Below are positions 1 to 4,807 of a stretch of DNA of 7,113 bases, piece after piece. The notes under the pieces were generated by a model, which made no database searches, was not told the DNA's origin, and saw only the letters and a program-made list of their open reading frames with translations. The translations under genes and the position numbers were made by a program. Source of the DNA: JAMLHN01 sp035708745. Lineage in GTDB: Bacteria > Chloroflexota > Chloroflexia > Thermomicrobiales > UBA6265. Each line of letters starts with the position of its first letter. Position 1 is the stretch's first letter. The DNA lies in NCBI GenBank assembly GCA_035708745.1, contig DASTFJ010000104.1, positions 1-7,113 on the forward strand. The letters are read 5' to 3'.

Positions 1-2007
1 CCCGGCGGTGTCGGCAAGACGCGACTCGCCCTCGCGGTCGCTCGCGAGGCAGCGCCTGCCTTTGCTGGTGGCGTGACCTTTGTCGCGCTGGCGCCGGTGC
101 GCGACCCGAGTCTGGTCATCCCCACCATCGCTCATGCGCTCGGCGTGCTGGAGTCCGGCGCCTCCCCGTTGATCGAGCGCATAAACGGATTTCTGGAAAA
201 CCGGGCAATCCTGTTGGTGCTCGATAACATGGAACAAGTACTCGAGGCAGCCACCGATGTAGCCGTGCTGCTCGACGCGAATCCCGAGCTCAAGATCATG
301 GTTACTAGCCGGGGACCGCTTCGAATCTCCGGCGAGCATCTTTTCCCGGTTCCCGTGCTCTGCTTGCCAACTAGGGAAGCGTCGACCTCGCTGGCAGAGG
401 TAGCGGCGGCAGACGCGGTGACGCTCTTTCTCGACCGGGCGCAAATGGTGCAACCCCGTTTCTCGCTGACCGAGGTCAACGCTCCCACTATCGTGGAAAT
501 CTGCCATCGATTAGATGGTTTGCCCCTTGCCATCGAACTGGCGGCGGCCCGCGTTCCTCTGCTGCCACCAGCGGCGCTCCTGGCGCGGATGGAACGGCGT
601 TTACCACTGCTTATCGGCGGCGCGCGTGACCTGCCCGAGCGGTTGCAGACGATGCGCGCTGCCATTGCCTGGAGCTACGACCTGCTCGCACCAGAGGAGC
701 AGACCGCGTTCCGGCGACTTGCCGTCTTCTCCGGAGGCTTCACGCTGGAAGCCGCCGAAGCGGTATTGACGGCGGACGGTTTCGAAGCGGCCGGCGCCGT
801 TCCCTCCACCGCTCATCTCGACCGAATCGCTGTGCTCGTCGAGCGCGGATTGGTTTGGCAGACCGAGCAACCCGACGGCGACGCCCGCTTCGGAATGCTC
901 GAGACGATCCGGGAGTTCGGTTTGGAGCAACTGGACGCCACTGGCGAGGAGGAATCGGTACGTCAGGCACACGCGGCCTGGTACTTGGCGCTCGCGGAGA
1001 CGTTCGATATCGGAGTACGCGCGGCGGCCACCCGATCGCTGGATCGCAAGGAGCGCGAGTTGCCGAACTTCCGCATTGCGCTTGCATGGACCGGCGGAAT
1101 CGAACGACTCCGCCTTGCCCAGGCGCTCTCGTATCTCTGGGGGCTGCGCGGTCCTCGCATCGAGGGCCGCGAATGGCTCCAACAAGCATTGACGAACGCA
1201 CCGGACCCACCGCCGGTGCTCCTTTCTGCCGCGCTGGAATCGCTGAGTTTCCTCGAACACAGTCTAGGTAACCCCGAATTGGGGACTTTGCATTTGCACA
1301 AGGCGCTTGCGATCGCGCGGGAACGGGGCGATCGCCGGGAGATCACCTTTGCACTCACCAAACTGGCCGAATTTGCGATCGACGCCGGGGATGACGAGCG
1401 GGCCAACCGGATCCTGACGGAAGTCGAGGAATGGGGGACGGATCCCGGAGACCGCTTCGACAATTCCGCATCAGCCTGCGTTAGCCGCGGTATCCTGGCT
1501 CGCCGCCACGGACATCTCCTACAGGCGAGAGGATATTTCAGCGATGCCGCCATGCGTTTCGGTCGCTCAGACGACGCGTTTGGCCTGGCAATCGCCCGCG
1601 AGTTCCTCGGACTCATAAGTTGCGACTGTGGAGAACATGCGATGGCAGCCGCGTATCTCCGCGAGTCGCTCGATGATTGGCGGCTGGTCGGCACCAGGGA
1701 GAGTCTCATCGACTGGCTGGCGATAGTGGCGACCCTTGCCGCGGCCATCGGTGAATCAACGAGATCGTGCCGCTGGTTCGGCGCGGTCGAAGCGCAGGTG
1801 GAGATCCTGGGCTTCAATTTCCCACTGCCCGAACGGGTCGAGTTCGGCAAAACCGCGGAGCGTGTCCGAACCGGACCAGACGACCCAAACTGGACCGCCG
1901 GGCGAAATCTCTCACTCGACCAGGTCACCGACGAAGCCGCCGAATGGTTGGATGGGTTAGCGAATTCGCATCCCGAGAAGGTATCGGTGGATGTGCACTG
2001 CCACTAA
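1..2007 (+). CDS. STAND/NB-ARC-type ATPase with TPR-like C-terminus, probable transcriptional regulator (5' partial)
   Basis: The reading frame is open from the first base, so the true start lies upstream; 668 codons are visible. Numbering from window base 1, codons 1-8 read PGGVGKTR (Walker A), codons 71-75 LLVLD (Walker B, followed by NMEQVLEAA), codons 101-104 VTSR, and codons 173-177 GLPLA. This is the motif order of the NB-ARC/AAA module of AfsR/LuxR-type 'LAL' regulators. A winged-helix-like stretch follows (SYDLLAPEEQTAFRRLAVFSGG, codons 225-246). The C-terminal half is rich in Ala/Leu/Arg helices compatible with tetratricopeptide repeats and ends with the RWFGAVEAQVE...EWLDGLA segment common in these proteins. 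Such proteins use ATP-driven conformational switching to control transcription. No LuxR-type helix-turn-helix is visible at the C-terminus; a DNA-binding or cyclase domain may lie upstream of the window. It converges on vapC with an 8-nt gap. Confidence 0.88.
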   Translation, partial: PGGVGKTRLALAVAREAAPAFAGGVTFVALAPVRDPSLVIPTIAHALGVLESGASPLIERINGFLENRAILLVLDNMEQVLEAATDVAVLLDANPELKIMVTSRGPLRISGEHLFPVPVLCLPTREASTSLAEVAAADAVTLFLDRAQMVQPRFSLTEVNAPTIVEICHRLDGLPLAIELAAARVPLLPPAALLARMERRLPLLIGGARDLPERLQTMRAAIAWSYDLLAPEEQTAFRRLAVFSGGFTLEAAEAVLTADGFEAAGAVPSTAHLDRIAVLVERGLVWQTEQPDGDARFGMLETIREFGLEQLDATGEEESVRQAHAAWYLALAETFDIGVRAAATRSLDRKERELPNFRIALAWTGGIERLRLAQALSYLWGLRGPRIEGREWLQQALTNAPDPPPVLLSAALESLSFLEHSLGNPELGTLHLHKALAIARERGDRREITFALTKLAEFAIDAGDDERANRILTEVEEWGTDPGDRFDNSASACVSRGILARRHGHLLQARGYFSDAAMRFGRSDDAFGLAIAREFLGLISCDCGEHAMAAAYLRESLDDWRLVGTRESLIDWLAIVATLAAAIGESTRSCRWFGAVEAQVEILGFNFPLPERVEFGKTAERVRTGPDDPNWTAGRNLSLDQVTDEAAEWLDGLANSHPEKVSVDVHCH

Positions 2008-2015
2008 GGTCAGCT

Positions 2016-2450
2016 TCAAGAATCCAGGGAAACGATGCGAATAGTGCCTTCACCTGCAACCGTACCGAAATGCCGATAGTCCAGTGTAACGACGGCGACA
2101 TTCAATCGCTCAGCGCAGGCGATCACCGCAGCGTCGGCGAGACCCAAAGGCAGATCGGCGTAGCGTTCGACAAGCTGACGTACGCGCGGCCAATCCTGCT
2201 GCCCACAGTCGAGTTCGTAGGCGCCGGTCACAATGTCCTGGACAAAAACCTGCAGCGCGGTCTGTCCAAGGTCGCGCCCGATGAAATAGGAGATCTCGGC
2301 TAGGATGGCCGCCGGAACCACCAGGGAACCGGCATGCGGGCGAAGCGCGGCAGTGACTTCCGCATTCCACCGATCACCGCTATCAAGAAATGCGACGAGC
2401 GCCGACGTATCGAGAACTACCAATCGCGCTGCCAGTTCTCGGCCAGCCAT
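2016..2450 (-). CDS. vapC: VapC-type PIN-domain toxin (type II TA ribonuclease)
   Basis: A 144-residue PIN-domain protein, expected to be an Mg2+-dependent endoribonuclease neutralised by its neighbouring antitoxin. The PIN acidic residues are in place: D14 in VVLDTSALVAFLD, E52 in ILAEISYF, D106 in LGLADAAVIACAERL, and D124 in VVTLDYRHF. The spacing and these motifs are typical of the VapC family. The ATG at 2450 overlaps the 3' end of the antitoxin gene by 34 nt and has only a weak upstream purine stretch. A TTG at 2423 would give a start at MVVLDTSALVAF, closer to the usual VapC N-terminus, and would overlap the antitoxin stop by 7 nt; I cannot choose with certainty. The gene is last on the minus-strand set and its stop faces the end of the ATPase gene. 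The PIN assignment is firm; the RNA target is unknown. Confidence 0.9.
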   Translation of the reverse strand: MAGRELAARLVVLDTSALVAFLDSGDRWNAEVTAALRPHAGSLVVPAAILAEISYFIGRDLGQTALQVFVQDIVTGAYELDCGQQDWPRVRQLVERYADLPLGLADAAVIACAERLNVAVVTLDYRHFGTVAGEGTIRIVSLDS

Positions 2451-2460
2451 TCGTCGAGGT
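2401..2460. repeat. Direct repeat copy A (vapB-2/vapC junction)
   Basis: Sixty bases covering the C-terminal codons of vapB-2 and the first codons of vapC. They align without gaps to 2664-2723; by eye about 50 of 60 positions match, including an identical run CAACTACCAATCGCGCT-like core around 2415-2430. The two copies are 263 bp apart and in the same orientation. Confidence 0.75.
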
Positions 2461-2650
2461 TCTCTGACTGCACTCGCCCGCTTCGGGCGATGCCGGCTGA
2501 CTTCGGCCAGAGCGGCTCGGAGCCCTTCTCTTCAGTGTACGAGTCCACAGCGGCGCGAATCACCTCAGCTTCGGAGGTCCCGGACTTGCGTGCAACCACC
2601 TTGATACGTTGCTTTTGCTCGGCGGAAAGGTAAACGGTCGTCTTGTGCAT
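2417..2650 (-). CDS. vapB: Ribbon-helix-helix antitoxin (VapB-like), cognate to the intact VapC
   Basis: A 77-residue antitoxin starting MHKTTVYLSAEQKQRIK. The N-terminal half is a CopG/Arc-type ribbon-helix-helix: beta strand TTVYLS (residues 4-9), then two helices ending in SEAEVIRAAVDSY. This part is expected to dimerise and bind the operator. The C-terminal tail (NLDEWLAENWQRDW) is the kind of short helical peptide that plugs the PIN active site. The ATG at 2650 is preceded by AGGA with a 7-nt spacer. The frame also stays open upstream to an ATG at 2713, giving a 98-residue version, but those extra 21 residues are a leftover of a VapC N-terminus (see the pseudogene entry), and the RHH strand starts right after the internal Met. 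Its stop lies inside the vapC reading frame, implying translational coupling. Most likely the working partner of the intact VapC. Confidence 0.88.
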   Translation of the reverse strand: MHKTTVYLSAEQKQRIKVVARKSGTSEAEVIRAAVDSYTEEKGSEPLWPKSAGIARSGRVQSENLDEWLAENWQRDW

Positions 2651-2653
2651 CGT

Positions 2654-2713
2654 AGATTCCTGTGCGGACGTATCGAAAACTACCAATCGCGCTCCCAATT
2701 CGCAGCAAGCCAC
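2654..2713 (-). pseudogene. Remnant of a second vapC (N-terminal codons only)
   Basis: Overlapping the 3' end of vapB-1, in the same relative frame as vapC has to vapB-2, this stretch encodes ELGARLVVFDTSA, which matches ELAARLVVLDTSA at the start of the intact VapC. The match stops after DTSA (base 2664), where VapC continues LVAFLDS but this copy reads QEST and runs in frame into the start of vapB-2. All later PIN residues (the conserved Glu and the two distal Asp) are missing, so it cannot be a toxin. The ATG at 2713 corresponds to the ATG at 2450 of vapC. That ATG is conserved mainly because the overlapping antitoxin frame encodes EWLA there, so it proves little about the true toxin start. 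Confidence 0.72.
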
Positions 2714-2723
2714 TCCTCGAAGT
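2664..2723. repeat. Direct repeat copy B (vapB-1/vapC-remnant junction)
   Basis: Partner of the repeat at 2401-2460. It covers the end of vapB-1 and the toxin remnant. Similarity stops at 2664, which marks the breakpoint of the ancestral duplication/deletion. Divergence of about 17% means the duplication is not recent, or that two already diverged modules were joined. Confidence 0.75.
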
Positions 2724-2913
2724 CGCGCCCTCGCACGGTGTCACGAGGGAATGCTCCAAAGGATCGAGGGCGCTTGCGAGCAACTGGTTGCGCGACGGCC
2801 AGTTGATCGATGGCGCACCGAATCACATCCGCCTCGCTCGATCCAATCTCAGGTGCGCGGTCCTCGATGTACATCGTCTGTTCGTCGGAGAGATAGACTG
2901 TGGTCTTTTTCAT
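2680..2913 (-). CDS. Second ribbon-helix-helix antitoxin (VapB-like), without its own complete toxin
   Basis: A 77-residue paralogue of the downstream antitoxin, exactly the same length. The N-terminus MKKTTVYLSDEQTMYIEDRA and SSEADVIRCAIDQL form a CopG-like ribbon-helix-helix; the C-terminus DFEEWLAANWERDW resembles the toxin-binding tail DEWLAENWQRDW of vapB-2. The middle (VAQPVARKRPRSFGAF) is Arg/Pro-rich and differs from vapB-2. The ATG at 2913 has GAGG about 7-8 nt upstream, inside a palindrome. The gene begins 36 nt after the dehydratase stop on the same strand. What follows is a vapC fragment, so this is an orphan or first-position antitoxin. It could repress the whole operon, cross-neutralise the remaining VapC, or be a decaying relic. 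The intact frame and well-kept functional ends argue that it is still expressed. Confidence 0.85.
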   Translation of the reverse strand: MKKTTVYLSDEQTMYIEDRAPEIGSSEADVIRCAIDQLAVAQPVARKRPRSFGAFPRDTVRGRDFEEWLAANWERDW

Positions 2914-2914
2914 G

Positions 2915-2940
2915 GAGGTACCTCGGAACGTATGGTACCA
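2915..2940. promoter_or_regulatory. Two GGTACC-centred palindromes upstream of vapB-1, candidate antitoxin operator
   Basis: GAGGTACCTC (2915-2924) is a perfect 10-bp palindrome and TGGTACCA (2933-2940) a perfect 8-bp palindrome. Both share the GGTACC core and their centres are 17 bp apart. They lie directly in front of the vapB-1 ATG and overlap its Shine-Dalgarno region. Ribbon-helix-helix antitoxins usually repress their own operon by binding repeated short palindromes, so an operator is a fair inference. The spacing is not an exact multiple of a helical turn. No clear -35/-10 pair was recognised. Confidence 0.45.
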
Positions 2941-2949
2941 CCTATTGCA

Positions 2950-3936
2950 CTATTCCGGCACACCGCCCTCGAGAATCGTCATCAAGACGTTCAGATCGAC
3001 ATTCCCGCCTGACACGATGCACGCCACCTTCCCCGTTCCAGCCATCCCGGCCAGCGCCGCAGCCACCCCGGTCGCGCCGGCGCCCTCCGGCACCACCCGA
3101 TTCCGCTCCACGATCAGCCGCAACGCATCCGCGATTTGCGCCCGGCTCACCACCAGCGAGCCATCCACCAATTCCTGCGCCAGCGCCCACATCTCCTCAT
3201 TCACGAACGGCGAGCTGATGCCATCCACGAAGCTCGGTGTGAACGGCACATCCACCAACGTCCCCGCTTCGAACGCCGCCGCCAGCGGCGCGCCAGTATC
3301 GACCTCGGCCGCATACACCTTGCACTCCGGCTTCAGCGCCTTCACCGCCGACGCAATCCCGCAGCACAATCCGCCCCCACCCCACGGCACGATCACCGCA
3401 TCGGCCTCGGGCAAATCCTCGATCAGCTCCAATCCGATGACTGCATTCCCCGCCATCACCAGCGGATCGCTATAGGGATGGATATACACCCCGCTCGCCC
3501 CCGGATTGCGCCGGTCGCGAAACACCTCGATCCACTCCACCACCGGCAGCATGCGTACTTCGCCACCGTACCGTTTCACATTGTCGATCTTCGCCTGCGG
3601 CGCGGTATCGGGCATATAAACCACCGCCGGAATACCCAGCTCGCGCGCCGCATAGCACACCCCCTGCGCCATATTTCCGGCGCTGCTGGTCCAGACTCCC
3701 TCGGCCAGCGCCTCTCGTCCAGCCGCCAGCATCGCATTTGCCGCCCCGCGCAACTTGAACGCCCGGATCGGCTGCAACAATTCCAGCTTCAGGTAAATCT
3801 CCGCCTCGGTGTCATAATCGAAGCGAACCAGCGGCGTGCGCACCGCGATCTCCTGGGTGCGCTCGCGCGCCTCCCGCGCCGCATCGAGGGAGACCGGCTC
3901 CCACTGAATTCCACTCCCGCTCGGTATCGTTTTCAT
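2950..3936 (-). CDS. PLP-dependent threonine/serine dehydratase-like enzyme (fold type II)
   Basis: A 328-residue fold-type II PLP enzyme of the tryptophan-synthase-beta superfamily, closest in style to catabolic threonine/serine ammonia-lyases and serine racemases, which form 2-oxoacids and ammonia from hydroxy amino acids in the cytosol. Numbering from the ATG at 3936: Schiff-base lysine K61 in QPIRAFKLRGA; substrate loop SSAGNMAQG at 84-92, with Met where most members have His (AGNHAQG); phosphate-binding loop GGGGL at 186-190; PEGAGATG around 283-290; and SGGN at 309-312, which contacts the pyridine nitrogen. No C-terminal ACT domain, so no classical isoleucine feedback control. The frame is open to an ATG at 4047, with other ATGs at 3972, 3960 and 3957. 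I chose 3936 because GGAAGAGAG lies about 10 nt upstream and the domain begins shortly after; 3960 is the main alternative. The exact substrate is not determined by sequence. Confidence 0.88.
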   Translation of the reverse strand: MKTIPSGSGIQWEPVSLDAAREARERTQEIAVRTPLVRFDYDTEAEIYLKLELLQPIRAFKLRGAANAMLAAGREALAEGVWTSSAGNMAQGVCYAARELGIPAVVYMPDTAPQAKIDNVKRYGGEVRMLPVVEWIEVFRDRRNPGASGVYIHPYSDPLVMAGNAVIGLELIEDLPEADAVIVPWGGGGLCCGIASAVKALKPECKVYAAEVDTGAPLAAAFEAGTLVDVPFTPSFVDGISSPFVNEEMWALAQELVDGSLVVSRAQIADALRLIVERNRVVPEGAGATGVAAALAGMAGTGKVACIVSGGNVDLNVLMTILEGGVPE

Positions 3937-3960
3937 CGGTGCACTGCTCTCTTCCATCAT

Positions 3961-4074
3961 TACGAATCGCATGGCAGCACAACCGGTTGGAGTCCGCTCA
4001 TGGGGCGGCAACTGCACACCGGTATACTGAAACCAGCCGCATGGCAAGATACGCGGCCATCCTGGAGCGTCATC
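3961..4074. promoter_or_regulatory. Divergent intergenic region between dehydratase and phd-like gene, with a candidate -10 box
   Basis: This gap must hold the promoters for both directions. On the plus strand TATACT (4023-4028) is a good -10 match 47 nt before the phd ATG, but the -35 position (about 4000-4005, ATGGGG) is poor, so the call is tentative. The TATACT sits in a small GTATAC palindrome, where the Phd antitoxin might bind. GGAG at 4064-4067, 7 nt before the ATG at 4075, is the antitoxin's Shine-Dalgarno. No clear minus-strand promoter was seen. Confidence 0.35.
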
Positions 4075-4374
4075 ATGGCACGAACGATTCCATTTACAAC
4101 ATCCGATACTCGGTTGACCGATGTCATCCGCGAGCTTGAGCGGACCGAAGGGCCCATCGAGATCGAGGAAAACGGAAAGACGGTCGCAGTGCTTCTCTCA
4201 GTGGCGGAATATCAAGCGTATACCCGCGAGCGGGCATGGCAGGCAATCGACGACCTCCGAGAACGCAACCGCGACAAAACACCCGATGAGATCTACCAAG
4301 CAGTAACGGAAATCGTCGAAGAGGTCCGGCGGGAGATGTATGAGGAAAAGCTCGCTGGTTCGGGCGGTCGTTGA
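4075..4374 (+). CDS. Phd/YefM-family antitoxin
   Basis: A 99-residue antitoxin of the Phd/YefM fold. The N-terminal part is diagnostic: MARTIPFTTSDTRLTDVIRE, where the 'FTTSDTRL..VI' segment matches the usual 'FS.tEar.nL..il' opening, then GPIEIEENGKTVAVLLSVAEYQAY, the beta hairpin and 'vviS.eeY..l' motif. The highly charged C-terminal half (residues 52-99, ERAWQAIDDLRERNRDKTPDE...EEVRREMYEEKL) is expected to be flexible or helical and to wrap the toxin. ATG 4075 was chosen because GGAG lies 7 nt upstream and the family motif starts at once; the frame stays open far upstream only as antisense to the dehydratase. The gene overlaps the following PIN toxin by 35 nt, the usual coupling for antitoxin-first operons. 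Likely a DNA-binding autorepressor. Confidence 0.87.
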   Translation: MARTIPFTTSDTRLTDVIRELERTEGPIEIEENGKTVAVLLSVAEYQAYTRERAWQAIDDLRERNRDKTPDEIYQAVTEIVEEVRREMYEEKLAGSGGR

Positions 4375-4807
4375 CACCAACGTTCTCTTTAGCGGCTTGA
4401 TCTCGGAAAGCGGCGCCCCGTTCGAAATCATCGACCTGTGGCGCGCCGGACGCCTCCGATTGGTTGCATCCGAAGAGATTTTTGCCGAATACCAACGAGT
4501 TCTCGCACGGCCGGCGTTCAAAACCCGATATGCATTCTCCGAGTCGGTCATCGCGGTAGTTCTCGATCAGCTTCGAGACGAAGATCGTGTCATCGTCGAT
4601 TCCTCATTCGAGATCGCTGTCCAATGCCGTGATCCGAAAGACCAGATGTATCTCACAGCAGCCATGGCAGGCGCTGTCCCATTTCTGATTTCTGGCGACG
4701 ACGACATTCTGGCATGTGCCGGAGATCCCGGGCTCGAAGGGGTCCAAATAGTCCGGCCCAGAGAATTCCTCGAACACCACGATCGGCAGCAGGGAGGACT
4801 CGGATGA
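4340..4807 (+). CDS. PIN-family toxin (COG1569-like), partner of the Phd-type antitoxin
   Basis: A 155-residue PIN-domain protein of the 'putative toxin-antitoxin system toxin component, PIN family' type. It has D12 in RAVVDTNVLFSGLIS, the conserved glutamates around 45-46 in LVASEEIFAEYQRVLARPAF, D98 and D101 in CRDPKDQMYLTAAMAG, and the acidic SGDDDIL at 118-124. This motif set (VVDTNV.SG; RDPkDn..L.lA; tGD.DLL) differs from the VapC at the other end of the window, so the two toxins belong to different PIN subfamilies. An Mg2+-dependent RNase function is inferred from the family. The ATG at 4340 has GGGAG with a 4-nt spacer. It overlaps the antitoxin by 35 nt and the next gene by an ATGA, so three genes appear translationally linked. 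Confidence 0.88.
   Translation: MRKSSLVRAVVDTNVLFSGLISESGAPFEIIDLWRAGRLRLVASEEIFAEYQRVLARPAFKTRYAFSESVIAVVLDQLRDEDRVIVDSSFEIAVQCRDPKDQMYLTAAMAGAVPFLISGDDDILACAGDPGLEGVQIVRPREFLEHHDRQQGGLG
4792..4798 (+). promoter_or_regulatory. Strong Shine-Dalgarno for the gene at 4804, inside the toxin gene
   Basis: GGGAGGA lies 5-6 nt before the ATG at 4804. It fixes the start of the 340-residue protein at 4804 rather than the upstream ATG at 4714, whose extra N-terminus (MCRRSRARRGPNSP...) is just the toxin gene read in another frame. It is the clearest ribosome-binding site in this operon. Confidence 0.7.

Noticed and set aside
963..1928. Minus-strand open frame (321 codons) opposite the ATPase gene
   Set aside because: Ser/Arg/Ala-rich shadow of the sense codons; the sense frame carries clear Walker and GLPLA motifs.
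2401..2723. The 263-bp spaced repeat as insertion-sequence ends or attachment sites
   Set aside because: The repeats are direct, coding and diverged, and are fully explained by homologous antitoxin/toxin junctions; there is no transposase or integrase.
2942..3218. Short open frames on both strands opposite the end of the dehydratase gene
   Set aside because: Pro/Ser/Ala- or Gly/Arg-rich shadows with no motif; the dehydratase frame holds SGGN and PEGAGATG in this stretch.
3136..4074. Upstream in-frame extension of the Phd-type antitoxin (412 codons in total)
   Set aside because: The extension is antisense to the dehydratase and His/Arg-rich; the family motif and Shine-Dalgarno place the start at 4075.
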